A DNA stretch of 64,000 nt from Bradyrhizobium sp. CCBAU 51627. GTDB taxonomy: Bacteria > Pseudomonadota > Alphaproteobacteria > Rhizobiales > Xanthobacteraceae. The position numbers and the translations under genes were made by a program. The stretch covers positions 186,001 through 250,000 of the forward strand of contig NZ_LBJG01000023.1 of the NCBI RefSeq assembly GCF_028128765.1. The letters run 5' to 3'. Shown in pieces: positions 8,812-18,700 of the stretch (positions are counted from its first letter, which is position 1; every line of letters begins with the position of its first letter). The notes below the pieces were generated by a model. That model searched no databases, had not been told where the DNA came from, and saw only the letters and a list, made by a program, of their open reading frames with translations.

Positions 8812-10935
8812 ATGCCGATGCGCGATACAATCACACGCCTGCGTTACCGCTACTGGCCTGATCATCTCCTCGGCGAAATTCTGTCCAAGCGATGGACCGA
8901 GACGGCCATCCCGGTCATCCTTCTCCTGATCGTCGGCTTCGCGTTCAGCCGATCCATCGACAACTTCCTTTCGCCGGCAAGTCTGGCCGATACCGCCCGC
9001 CAAGCTGGAGAGATCGGCTTCATTGCGCTTGGACTTGCGCTGGTCGTTATCGTCGGCGGCATCGATCTCTCGGTCGGATCGATCTTTGCACTGACGGACT
9101 TCTGCGCGCTCTATCTGCTCGATGTCGCGGGCTGGCCAGTTCCAGCGGTCGTGCTCGCCACGCTTTTCTGCGGCGCCCTACTCGGCGCCGTCAACGGCAT
9201 CCTGGTGGGATATCTGCGGTTGCGCGCCTTCATCACCACGCTGATCACGCTGATCATCTACCGCTCGGCCTACGATCTTCTGATCCAACGCTACTCCAAC
9301 GCGATCGCCTCGGCCTTTCCCGAGATTCCGTCCTGGGATTTCATCGGCGCCGGTTCGGTCTTCGGCATCCCGACCGTGGCGCTGGTCTATATCGTCATCG
9401 CCATCTTCGGCCACGTCTTCATGACCCGGCTGCGGCCGGGCTGGCACATCACCGCGATCGGCGGCTCGCGCCGCTCGGCGTACAATTCGGGCATTCCGGT
9501 TCGCCGCACGATCGCCCTTTGCTACGTCGCGAGCGGCGCGCTGACCAGCATCGGCGCGCTGTTCTTCGCCTCCCGGCTCGGCACCGTCGGCGGCGACATC
9601 GGCGTCGGCCTCGAGGTGATCGTGCTGACCGCGACCGTGCTCGGCGGCATCACGCTCGGCGGCGGAAAGGGTTCGGTGGCCAAATCGGCGGTGGGGGTGC
9701 TGATCGTGCTCCTGATCACCAACGGCCTCACGACCATGAACGCGCGGGGCGGCGTCAACCGCATGGCGCTCGCCGGCATCCTGCTCGTCGCCGCGATGGT
9801 CGACATCCGCTGGCAGAAGAACCGGACCCGTATCATCAGCAAGGTCTATGTCGCGCCGACCTATCACGAGCTGCCGCCCCCGCCGCCGACCGAGATCGGA
9901 CAAGGCGGACCGTTCGAGCAGAACGACAAGCTGCGCGACGTCGAGGCGATCGGCCTCGGCCGTATCGAGGCGCCGGAGGACGTCATCCTCGATCGCCACG
10001 ACAATCTTTATGCCGGCTCACGCCACGGCGACATCATGCGCTTCCTGGCACCCGACTATCAAACAATGGAGGTGTTCGCCCATATCGGCGGCCAGCCGCT
10101 TGGCATGGCGTTCGACCGCGAAGACAATCTCTATGTCTGCATCGGTGGCATGGGGCTTTATCGCATCAGGCCTGACGGCGCGGTCGAAAAGGCGACCGAC
10201 GAGACCAACCGCAGCATGCGCTCGGTCAACGACGATAGCCGCCTGCGGCTCGCCGACGACCTCGACATCACCGACGACGGGCTGATCTTCTTCTCGGAAG
10301 CCACCGTGCGTTACGAGATGGACGAGTGGCCGATCGACGGCCTCGAAGCGCGGGGCAACGGCCGCATCATCTGCTACGACACAAAGACCGGCACCACCCG
10401 GACCGAGCTGCGCGGCCTCAAATTCCCAAATGGCATTTGCGTCGCCAGTGACGGCCAGTCGATCCTGTTCGCCGAGACGTTCGGCTGCTCGATCAAGCGC
10501 TACTGGTTTGCGGGACCGAAGAAAGGGCGGGTCGAGGTCGTGATGGACAATCTGCCGGGATACCCCGACAACATCAACCTCGCCTCCGACGGCAACTATT
10601 GGCTCGCGCTGGTCGGCATGCGCAGCCCCTCGCTCGACCTCGCCTGGAAGATGCCGGGTTTCCGCCGCCGCATGGCCAAGCGCGTTCCGGTCGACGAATG
10701 GCTGTTCCCCAACATCAACACGGGCTGCGTGGTCAAGTTCAACGAGCAAGGCAAGATCGTCGAATCGTTCTGGGATCTGCACGGCGAGAACCATCCGATG
10801 ATCACCTCGATGCGCGAGCATCGCGGCCATCTCTATCTCGGCGGCATCCTCAACAACCGCATCGGCCGCTACAAGCTCGACAACGCCGATCCGAACTTCG
10901 TCCAGTATGACAAAAGGTGGGGGAAGCAATCGTGA
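8812..10935 (+). CDS. Fusion: CUT2 ABC permease + strictosidine-synthase/SMP-30-like beta-propeller
   Basis: The 707-residue protein joins two unrelated domains in one uninterrupted frame. Residues about 1-345 form a ribose-type permease: IVGGIDLSVGSIFALT near residues 82-97, the coupling segment TAIGGSRRSAYNSGI near 216-230, and a GGGKGSVAKS block near 283-292. A proline linker (five prolines near residue 353) follows. The remainder resembles the Str_synth/APMAP beta-propeller family: EAPEDVILDRHDNLYAG, LADDLDI, LKFPNGICVASDG near residue 538 and GYPDNINLASDGNYW near 583. The Asn and Asp-Asn positions expected to hold the metal are kept. The propeller follows the last membrane helix, so its side of the membrane depends on helix number. 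The ATG at 8818 is an alternative start. Its stop overlaps the next gene by 4 bp. Confidence 0.88.
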   Translation: MPMRDTITRLRYRYWPDHLLGEILSKRWTETAIPVILLLIVGFAFSRSIDNFLSPASLADTARQAGEIGFIALGLALVVIVGGIDLSVGSIFALTDFCALYLLDVAGWPVPAVVLATLFCGALLGAVNGILVGYLRLRAFITTLITLIIYRSAYDLLIQRYSNAIASAFPEIPSWDFIGAGSVFGIPTVALVYIVIAIFGHVFMTRLRPGWHITAIGGSRRSAYNSGIPVRRTIALCYVASGALTSIGALFFASRLGTVGGDIGVGLEVIVLTATVLGGITLGGGKGSVAKSAVGVLIVLLITNGLTTMNARGGVNRMALAGILLVAAMVDIRWQKNRTRIISKVYVAPTYHELPPPPPTEIGQGGPFEQNDKLRDVEAIGLGRIEAPEDVILDRHDNLYAGSRHGDIMRFLAPDYQTMEVFAHIGGQPLGMAFDREDNLYVCIGGMGLYRIRPDGAVEKATDETNRSMRSVNDDSRLRLADDLDITDDGLIFFSEATVRYEMDEWPIDGLEARGNGRIICYDTKTGTTRTELRGLKFPNGICVASDGQSILFAETFGCSIKRYWFAGPKKGRVEVVMDNLPGYPDNINLASDGNYWLALVGMRSPSLDLAWKMPGFRRRMAKRVPVDEWLFPNINTGCVVKFNEQGKIVESFWDLHGENHPMITSMREHRGHLYLGGILNNRIGRYKLDNADPNFVQYDKRWGKQS

Positions 10936-12029
10936 TCGCCGCCGTCAGGGAATTCGCTAACCGTTTTCTCGGGCGCGGCGACGCTACGATTACCGTGCCG
11001 TCCTTCGACGGCGCATTGAAGCCCAATCAGATCCTGGAATCGGCCGAAACGGTGCTGACATGCGACGCGCCGGAAGACCTCGCCATCGATGGGAGCAACC
11101 TCTTCATCGCCGACGGCCGGCGACTGATGTGCCTGAGCGGCGGCACGGCATCGGAGTTGCGCAGCTTCGAGCAGCCGATCTCGGCGCTCTGTGCCCTTCC
11201 CGGCGGCGGCCTCGCTGTCGCACTTGGGGGACGCGAGGTGCGCATGTACGCAAGTCCCTCGGCCGCACAGCCGAGCGTGACGTTCACCGACGCTGCATTC
11301 AACGCTATCAATGCGCTCGCGCTAGCGAGCGACAACACGCTGATCGCGACGGACGGCTCGACGACATCAGATGTCGACGATTGGGCACGCGACCTGCTCG
11401 AGCTCAACCGGACCGGCCGCGTGTTCAAGCTGCATCCCGGCAACAAGAGCGTGACACGACTGGCCCAGGGGCTCGGCTATGCCTTCGGCGCCTGCGCGCA
11501 TGGCAATGCCATGCTGGTGAGCGAGAGCTGGCGTCATCGCCTCGTTCTCGTCCAGCCCGGCGCATCGCCGAGGATCGTGCTGGCTCACCTCCCTGTCTAT
11601 CCCTCGCGGCTGTCGAAGGCCTCCAGCGGAGGCTACTGGCTCACCGCCTTCACCGCACGGACCCAGCTTGTGGAGTTCGTGCTGCGCGAGCCCGGCTACC
11701 GGCGTCGCATGATGGCCGAGATCGATCCCGCGTACTGGGTCGCGCCGCGCCTGCGCTCCGGGCGTTCGTTCAAGGAGCCGATGCAGGGCGCGCACATCAA
11801 GACCATGGGCGTGATCAAGCCTTGGGCGCCACCGCGCTCTTACGGCCTTGTCATCCGTCTCGATGCCGATGGCCAGCCGCTCTATTCGCTGCACAGCCGG
11901 GTCGACGGCATCAACCACGGCATCGTTGCGGCTCATGAGATGGGCGACGATCTCGTCCTGATCGCCAAGGGGCCGGGCCGCGTCCTGCGATTGCCTCTTG
12001 CCGGCGTTGCCGAGGAGTTTCGGACATGA
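10932..12029 (+). CDS. Second strictosidine-synthase-like beta-propeller protein, ligand-depleted
   Basis: A GTG start at 10932 is preferred: it overlaps the upstream stop as GTGA and follows GGTGGGGGAAG. An ATG at 10917 in the same frame would add five residues. The 365-residue product resembles the propeller half of the preceding fusion: CDAPEDLAIDGSNLFIAD near residue 45, LVSESWRHRLVLV near residue 195, and SGGYWLTAFTAR near residue 232. The FPNG and PDN ligand positions of the fusion protein read YAFG and PSR here, so the metal site looks lost. There is no signal peptide or membrane helix, which suggests a cytoplasmic location. It may pair with the fused propeller or act as a ligand sensor; both are inferences. 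Confidence 0.75.
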   Translation: MIAAVREFANRFLGRGDATITVPSFDGALKPNQILESAETVLTCDAPEDLAIDGSNLFIADGRRLMCLSGGTASELRSFEQPISALCALPGGGLAVALGGREVRMYASPSAAQPSVTFTDAAFNAINALALASDNTLIATDGSTTSDVDDWARDLLELNRTGRVFKLHPGNKSVTRLAQGLGYAFGACAHGNAMLVSESWRHRLVLVQPGASPRIVLAHLPVYPSRLSKASSGGYWLTAFTARTQLVEFVLREPGYRRRMMAEIDPAYWVAPRLRSGRSFKEPMQGAHIKTMGVIKPWAPPRSYGLVIRLDADGQPLYSLHSRVDGINHGIVAAHEMGDDLVLIAKGPGRVLRLPLAGVAEEFRT

Positions 12030-13522
12030 GCGACATCGCACTCTCGCTGCGCAAGGCCACAAAGCTCTACGCCGGCGTGCCCGCCATCGACGGAGTCGAC
12101 TTCGACCTTCGCCGCGGCGAGATTCATGCATTGGTTGGCGAGAACGGCGCCGGCAAGTCGACCCTCACGAAGGTGATGGCGGGCGTGGTCACGCTGACCT
12201 CGGGCACCATGACGGTCGACGGTGCCGAGGTCGCGCCGAAGACGCCGCTGGAAGCGCGCAATCTCGGCATCGCCATGGTATTCCAGGAGAACAGTCTGGT
12301 GCCGACCATGACGGTCGCGCAGAACCTGTTTCTCGGGCAGGAGAGATTTTACAACCGCCTTCGCGGCATCTACATCGCCGCCCAGCAATTCCTGCAATCG
12401 CTCAATTTCGACGTCACGCCAACCGCGACCGTCGGCGGCCTCGGTGCAGCCAAGAAGCAGATGGTCGAGATCGCGCGCGCGGTTCTGCACCGCGCCAAGG
12501 TCATCATCTTCGACGAGCCGACCGCATCGCTGACGCCGGAGGAGAAGAAATACTTCTTCGACCTCGTCCGCGACCTCAAGAAGCGCGGTGTGTCAATCGT
12601 CTTCATCTCGCATGCCCTGGAAGAGGCTCTGCTTCTCGCCGACCGCATCACGGTTCTCCGGGACGGCAAACATGTCGTGACTGACGATGTCGGCAGGTTC
12701 GACCGCGCGGCGATCGTGCAGGCCATGGTCGGGCGCGATCTCTCGAACACACTCTATGGTGCGCGAAAGAGCAGCGTACGATCACCGGGTGCGCGAGTGC
12801 TCACCGTACAAAATCTGAAGATGGCACCCGTGGTGAAGAATAATTCGCTGTCGGTGTTCGCAGGCCAGATCACCGGCGTATTCGGCCTCGTCGGTGCGGG
12901 CCGCACCGAGACGTTCAAGATCGTCGCCGGCGTGCTCAAGCGCGACTTCTTCCATGGCGGCGAGATCCTGCTGCACGACCAGCCGGTGCGTTACCGGGTG
13001 CCGGCGCCGGCGATCAAGGCCGGCATCGCCTACGTGACCGAGGACCGCAAGGTCGAGGGCTTCTTCGAGACAGCCTCGATCGCGCGCAACATCTATCTCG
13101 GCCTGCTCTCGAAGTTTCCGCGGGGCCGCATGCTGCTGTCGCGACGGGAAACCGATGCGGTCGGCAGGACCTGGATCGAGCGCCTCAAGGTTCGCGCCAT
13201 CGGCGATCACGGCAAAGTCGTCGAGCTCTCGGGCGGCAATCAGCAGAAGGTCGTGATCGCCAAATCGCTGGTGCAGGAGCCTGATCTGATCATCTTCGAC
13301 GAGCCGACCCGCGGTGTCGACGTCGGCGCCATCGTCGAGATCCACGAGTTGATCAATCGGCTCGCTGACGAGGGCAAGGCGGTCGTGGTCATCTCATCCT
13401 ATTTGCCAGAGATCATGGCACTCTCCGACCGCATCCTGGTCTCGCGCCAGGGCAAGGTCGTGGAGGAATTCTCCGCGCTGGAGGCGACGGAGGAGAAGAT
13501 TATGTACGCGGCAATCCACTAG
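12026..13522 (+). CDS. ABC importer ATPase with two nucleotide-binding domains (RbsA-like)
   Basis: A 498-residue tandem ATPase energising the importer. The first domain has Walker A GENGAGKST near residue 40, the variant signature LGAAKKQMVEIA near 150 and Walker B VIIFDEPTAS near 170. The second has a degenerate Walker A (GLVGAGRTE near 290), signature LSGGNQQK near 402 and Walker B LIIFDEPTRGVD near 425. This asymmetry is normal for CUT2 ATPases. Its ATG overlaps the upstream stop as ATGA, so translation is probably coupled. It closes the operon; the next 250 bp contain only a gene remnant. Confidence 0.94.
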   Translation: MSDIALSLRKATKLYAGVPAIDGVDFDLRRGEIHALVGENGAGKSTLTKVMAGVVTLTSGTMTVDGAEVAPKTPLEARNLGIAMVFQENSLVPTMTVAQNLFLGQERFYNRLRGIYIAAQQFLQSLNFDVTPTATVGGLGAAKKQMVEIARAVLHRAKVIIFDEPTASLTPEEKKYFFDLVRDLKKRGVSIVFISHALEEALLLADRITVLRDGKHVVTDDVGRFDRAAIVQAMVGRDLSNTLYGARKSSVRSPGARVLTVQNLKMAPVVKNNSLSVFAGQITGVFGLVGAGRTETFKIVAGVLKRDFFHGGEILLHDQPVRYRVPAPAIKAGIAYVTEDRKVEGFFETASIARNIYLGLLSKFPRGRMLLSRRETDAVGRTWIERLKVRAIGDHGKVVELSGGNQQKVVIAKSLVQEPDLIIFDEPTRGVDVGAIVEIHELINRLADEGKAVVVISSYLPEIMALSDRILVSRQGKVVEEFSALEATEEKIMYAAIH

Positions 13523-13643
13523 CCTTGAACCCAGGCGGCGTCACCAGGACGCTGCGGTTCGGAGAGCTGCCTGAACCTTGGGCAGGAGCAAAAGCCACTA
13601 TCCGATCGCATCAAGTTGCGCTGCAAAAATCGCTGCATGCTAC

Positions 13644-13770
13644 GCAGGCCCCTTCCGCGCGGTTAGCGGCCGGGCATCGAAGGGATGGCTGGCGGTGACG
13701 ATCGCTCACGCTGATCGGCGTCGTCTTCTTCCTGATCGCGCTGCGGCGTTTCCGCGCCTTTCTGGCCTAG
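13644..13770 (+). pseudogene. Remnant of an ABC-2-type permease C-terminus, frameshifted
   Basis: One frame reads AGPFRAVSG...GWLAVTIA up to about 13709. The next frame continues LTLIGVVFFLIALRRFRAFLA to a stop at 13768-13770. Joined, they give a hydrophobic helix followed by a basic RRFR tail, the usual end of ABC-2 exporter permeases. No longer frame upstream continues it. This is a short, weak match, so it is recorded as a probable decayed gene end only. Confidence 0.3.
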
Positions 13771-13779
13771 CCCATGCGG

Positions 13780-14268
13780 TCAGAGCTTGTGGCCCTTCTG
13801 GCGCAGTCCCTCGATCAGGCGCCGCTTCAATTCATCGGCGGCCTTCTGGCTGACGTCCTGGCCGATCTGCGCACTCGCCTGTGCCAGCGCATCCGACTGC
13901 GCCAAAAGCTTCTGTCCGGCCGGTTGGGCGTAGAACGCCTCGATCTGGCGTAGCTCGTCCAGGGTGAAGCTGGCGGCATAGACGGCGGCAATCTGGTCAA
14001 CCATGGCCGTGAAGAACGGCGCGTAGATTGCGGCGCTCGGCGCCGTCATCGCGTCATAGTCGCGTTCGATCTCCGGCCTGTCCTGCGCCACCACGGGCCG
14101 CAGCTTGAGCAGGAGCTGCGGCAGTAGCGCGCGATATTGATCGGCGATCTTCAGCGTGACCACGAGCTTGCGCGCCGTATTCATCGCCTCCGGCGACGGC
14201 GTTTCGGCGGATGCGCCGCCAGCGAGAAAGAGCAAAACGCCGGCGATCGCTAGCAAACATCTCGACAT
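13780..14268 (-). CDS. Exported DUF2059 protein
   Basis: A 162-residue protein starting at the ATG at 14268, which follows GGGGAAGG. It begins with a clear signal peptide, a hydrophobic stretch of about 15 residues ending in ASA near residue 20. The rest is helical and contains the DUF2059 pattern with FTLDELRQIEAFYAQPAGQKLL near residues 100-121. This family is widespread in periplasmic proteins of Proteobacteria and has no established reaction. It sits 13 bp downstream of opgC on the same strand and is probably co-transcribed with it, hinting at an envelope role. A longer upstream reading is arginine-rich and unlikely. Confidence 0.85.
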   Translation of the reverse strand: MSRCLLAIAGVLLFLAGGASAETPSPEAMNTARKLVVTLKIADQYRALLPQLLLKLRPVVAQDRPEIERDYDAMTAPSAAIYAPFFTAMVDQIAAVYAASFTLDELRQIEAFYAQPAGQKLLAQSDALAQASAQIGQDVSQKAADELKRRLIEGLRQKGHKL

Positions 14269-14281
14269 GGACCTTCCCCCC

Positions 14282-15499
14282 TCACCGGCTCGCAGGCGCG
14301 ACAGCGGCCTTCGGCGCCGGCGCGCTTTCGATGGCTGCATCTGGCTCCTCGACCTCCGTCACCTTCACGAACAGGCTCGGCACCCGCTCGGCGCGGTCGA
14401 GCAACCAGGCGGCGCCGATCATGATGATGATGCCGACGGCGGAGACCGCGAGCTGTTCAAAGACGCCTCTGGTATATTGCGTCAGGATCCAGTGCGCCGA
14501 AAACGACAGGAAGACGCCGAGGCAGAAGATCGGCAGCGAATGCTGGCCGCAGAGGATGACGGGACGCAGCCAGATCGTGTGCAGCGCCTTCCATTTGCGC
14601 GAGACGAAATGCGTCACCCAGATCGCCAGCGCCAGGAAATGCGTGAAGCGCAGCATGTCGAGGTCGGTCTTGTCGATCGGGTAGATCGCCTTGATCATCC
14701 ATTTCGGGATCAGCGCTTCCAGCGCATGGACGTGCCAGGTCATCACGATCAAGAACGCGAAGATGAGCCAGGCCGCCGCAAGCGCCATGGCCGTCCTCGA
14801 CCACACCCATTTGCGGATCTTGTCGATCTCGCCGATGCCGCACCAGGCGGCGAACACGAACATCAGCTGCCAGCAGAACGGGTTGAAATACCAGGTCGTG
14901 CCGGGCGGATAGGACGCGACATTCCAGTCGAACCGGTGCGACAGCACGTAGAGCAGGGCGGAGACGGCGAGCGTCAGGTTCGGGCGGCGCACCAGGCACC
15001 AGATCATGAAGGGCGCGGCGAGCACCAGCGTGATGTAGAGCGGCAGCACGTCGAGATTGACCGGCTTGTATTTCAAGAGGATCGCCTGCCCGATCAATTC
15101 GTCCGGATGCGACAGGAAATTGAACACGTTGAACTCGTGCTCGTACATCGGATTGTCGAAGCGGCGCGCGGTGCGGGCGACCTGCGCCGTGAACAGCAGG
15201 AACAGCATGATGTGGGCGACATACATTTCCGCCGCCCGCCGCCACAGCCGCTTCAGCGCGGCGAGAAACCAGCCGCCGGCGATGACGGGACCGTAGATCC
15301 AGCCGACCAGATAGCCGGAGATGAAGACGAAGAACTCGGCGGCATCGCTGAAGCCGTAATTGCGCAGCGTCAGCCAGGTCACGACGTCCTGCGGGATGTG
15401 GTCGAGAAAGATCATCCACAAGCCGATGCCACGGAAAAGGTCGAGCCGCAGGTCGCGCTCGATGGGCGCCAACAGTGCTGCCTGGTCCTTTATGATCAT
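14282..15499 (-). CDS. opgC: OpgC-type membrane acyltransferase for osmoregulated periplasmic glucans
   Basis: A 405-residue polytopic inner-membrane protein with about ten hydrophobic segments. It begins with the acyltransferase-like block RDLRLDLFRGIGLWMIFLDH near residues 14-33 and continues AAEFFVFISGYLVGW near residues 50-64, both characteristic of OpgC proteins. OpgC transfers succinyl or related groups onto periplasmic glucans in related bacteria; the exact modification here is not readable. The start at 15499 is preceded by GAGGCGGGG; an upstream ATG at 15547 only adds an arginine-rich tail. The C-terminus is a proline/alanine-rich, probably unstructured extension. It likely forms an operon with the DUF2059 gene. 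Confidence 0.88.
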   Translation of the reverse strand: MIIKDQAALLAPIERDLRLDLFRGIGLWMIFLDHIPQDVVTWLTLRNYGFSDAAEFFVFISGYLVGWIYGPVIAGGWFLAALKRLWRRAAEMYVAHIMLFLLFTAQVARTARRFDNPMYEHEFNVFNFLSHPDELIGQAILLKYKPVNLDVLPLYITLVLAAPFMIWCLVRRPNLTLAVSALLYVLSHRFDWNVASYPPGTTWYFNPFCWQLMFVFAAWCGIGEIDKIRKWVWSRTAMALAAAWLIFAFLIVMTWHVHALEALIPKWMIKAIYPIDKTDLDMLRFTHFLALAIWVTHFVSRKWKALHTIWLRPVILCGQHSLPIFCLGVFLSFSAHWILTQYTRGVFEQLAVSAVGIIIMIGAAWLLDRAERVPSLFVKVTEVEEPDAAIESAPAPKAAVAPASR

Positions 15500-15768
15500 G
15501 GCCCCGCCTCGTCGGGTGGGCGTCGCGCCATCGCGGCGCCGATGCAATCAGATGCCCAAAAAGATCAATCCAAAGGTCACCTGACCCATGCGGCTCGGGC
15601 GGTCACGGTAGCCGACCTTGCCGCCCGCGCAAGGGACTTGTCGTCACAGCGCGGCCGCCTTGAACCAGAAAAGCGAAAACAACCCCATGCACAGTAGCTA
15701 AATCCTTGTAAAATTTACGAAATCTATTCCACCCGTCGGGCAAGATCGAAAGCCGACGCGGCGGGACC

Positions 15769-18700
15769 TCAGGTCGGCTGATCGCCGCCTGCAAGCACGC
15801 CGTTCAGCATCGCCTCGGCCTTCCCCAGCAGCGGCTTGGCACCGCTTTCCGAGGCGACCGCGATCGCGGCGCGCAGCGCGGCACGAATGATGGTGCGGCT
15901 CTCCTCGCTCGACGGCGGCGTCACCACAGCCTCCCCGAACAGCGCCTCGGCCTCGAGGCCGGAAAAGCCCTGCTGGCGCGCCGTGTTGCGCGCCTCACGC
16001 AGCATGTTCTGCGCCGCCTGGGCATCGCCGAGCCGATTGGCCGCCAGCCCCAGATAGATCGAGGAGCGCAGCACCGCCGACGTATAGCCGAGCGCCCTCG
16101 CCTCTTCGCGCGCCTCGGTCAGCATCCGACGAGCCCGGTCGAACTGCCCCTGCTCGAGATAGGCGATGCCGAGATGGCAGGCGAGTACCGGCACGAACAG
16201 CCGGATGCCGTGCTTCTGCGCCAGCACAAACCCCTGTTCGAGTATCGCAGCCGCCGCCGCCGGATCGTCCCGGCCAAGCAGCAGCCAGCCGCCGCTATAG
16301 GCGGCGGCAACGCGGTCATAGGGACGGTTGGTCTCTTCCGCGATCGCGGCGGCCTGTTGCTGGAGCTGCTCGGCGGCATCGAACTCGCCCATGACGGTGT
16401 GCGTGAAGCTCTTCATCATGCAGCAGAGCACGAGCAGAGATTGCGGGGTCGTCCCAATCGGCGCGCTGGCTGCCGGACCGGAGAGGTTGGCGCGAGCCAC
16501 CGCCAGCATCTCCTTCGCGCTGTGGTAGCGGCCAGCCAGAAAATAGGCCTGCCCGAGATTATACTGCGCGAGATTACGCCAGCCGGGATTGCCAGAGCTT
16601 TCCGCCAGACGCACGACGTCTTCGCCGACCACAACAGCTTCGACGGGCGTCCCATAGAAGTTCTGCGCACCCGCCCTCATGGTCATGGCCGCGACTTTGC
16701 GTCCAACGTCGCCGATCGCATCCGCCCGGCGTTCAGCTTCCCGTCCGAGGTCCAACGCTTCAGCGACACGACCGGATCCGGCGTAGGCCAAACGCGCCTC
16801 CATCCGGAGATCGATAGCGTCAGCTTCCCGCAAATCCGTAACCGGTGTCTTGTCGAGAGACCCAAGCGCAATCTCAAAATAGTCAACCGCGTCCGCGTAG
16901 GCCGAGCGCGCCAGACATTTTCGAGCTGCGCTCCTGCCGTGATGAAACGCCTTCCGCCAATGCTTGGCCCTCGTCGCGTGATAGCAGAGCGTGTCCGGGT
17001 CGTCGGCCCATGCCTCATCGCTCTCGAGAGCTGCCAGGATGCCGGCATGAATGCCTTCGCGCACCTTCTCGACCATCGAATCATAGGTCACTTGCCTGAC
17101 CATCTCGTGTCGGAATTCCAGGGAGTCCTCCAATTCGCTATCGATCCGGACGAGCAATTCGGCCCGATCGAGCGCGGTGAGGCAGTTCTGCAGGACGTCT
17201 TCCGGCAGGGCCGCTAGTTTCCGCAGCAGGCCCTGGCTCGCCCGCGGTCCAAGCGCCGCGGCAATCTGGAGCAGCGACCTTTCCTGTCGCGACACCCGAT
17301 CCAGCCGCGCCGCGATCACCCCCTGAATGCTGCTGGGAATGCCAAGCTCGTTCACGGGACGCGCCAGCGAGAGATCGCCCCACTGACCAAGAAGCATGCC
17401 GCTGTCCTTCAGACTGCGGCAGACTTCCTCGATGAACAGCGGAACGTTGGCCGTATGGGAGCTGATCCGGTCCTTCAGGTCCGCGTTGGTCGTGGCAGGC
17501 CCAAGCATCTCCGCGAGCATAGCCAATCCCGAATCGCGGTCGAGCGGACGCATCGCCACGATTTCCGCGTGGCACCGCGCGATCCACACCGGCATTCCAT
17601 TGGGTCGCGTCGTCAGCAGCACGAGCACGTCCCGGCCTTGTATCCCGGCGAGAGCCGCAACGACCGCATCGCTGGCCCGATCGATCCAGTGCAGGTCTTC
17701 GATCAAGAGAACCGTGCGCTGGCGACGGGCGGCGCTCTCCACGATCGCGCAACTCGCATCGGAAATCGCCCTTCCACGCGCGTGAGGCTCCAATTCGTCC
17801 CATTGCCGGTCGGCGATCGGCAGGTCCAGAACCGCGTCGATGGCTCGCTGCTGCACCGCCGGCAACGACTCCCTGGGATCGTCCGCCGGGACGTAATCCT
17901 TTGCAGCCGGCTCGAGGAGCGACAGCAACAGGCGCTTGAGGGTGCTATAGGGCGCGCCTTGAAGATTTGGACTGCACTCCGCATCGACCAGCCGCCAGCC
18001 GCTGGCTCGCAGATCCTGCGCGAACTCATGCGCAAGCCGCGACTTTCCGATGCCGGCGTCCCCCATCAGCAAGACCGTCTGCCGGCCAGCGCTGACATTT
18101 TCCGCTGCGCGCCACAACAATGCCCGTTCCGTCGTGCGGTCGACGAACCGGGAGGCGCTGCGCGCACGCCGGACCCGCCAACTCGACAGATCGCTCGCGC
18201 CCATGACCCGGTACACTGGCAGAGCCTCACCAAAGCCACGAAGCGTCTTGCGGCCCAGGAATTCAAAGCGGACGTGCCCGTCAGCGAGCGCCTGGCAGGC
18301 CTCGGAGACATAGATCTGATTCGCCTCGGCCACCGACTCCAACCGTGCGGCCAGGTGCTGGGCGGCGCCGCCGATCTCGTAGACCTTGGAAAACTCGCTC
18401 GCGACCATATAGGCGACCACATGGCCCGAGTGGACGCCGACCCGCACCTGAAGTCCGGGATCGCCGAGGCTCCGCACGCGCCGGACCAGCTCAATTGCCG
18501 CGTGGCAGGCCAGGGGCGCGTGGTTGTCGTCGGCAATCGGGGCGCCGAATACCGCTGCTACCCCGTCGCCCAGCTCCTTGCTGACGATGCCGCCAAACTG
18601 GCGTACGGCGCCTCTCATCGCCGCAAGAGCGGGTTCGAGACGCGACACCGCTTCCTCGGGTTCGAGCTCAGCAACAAGGCCTGTGGAATCGATGACGTCG

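Noticed and set aside
15603..15794. Small minus frame containing MHGVVFAFLVQ
   Set aside because: No ribosome binding site and no recognised family; too short to support.
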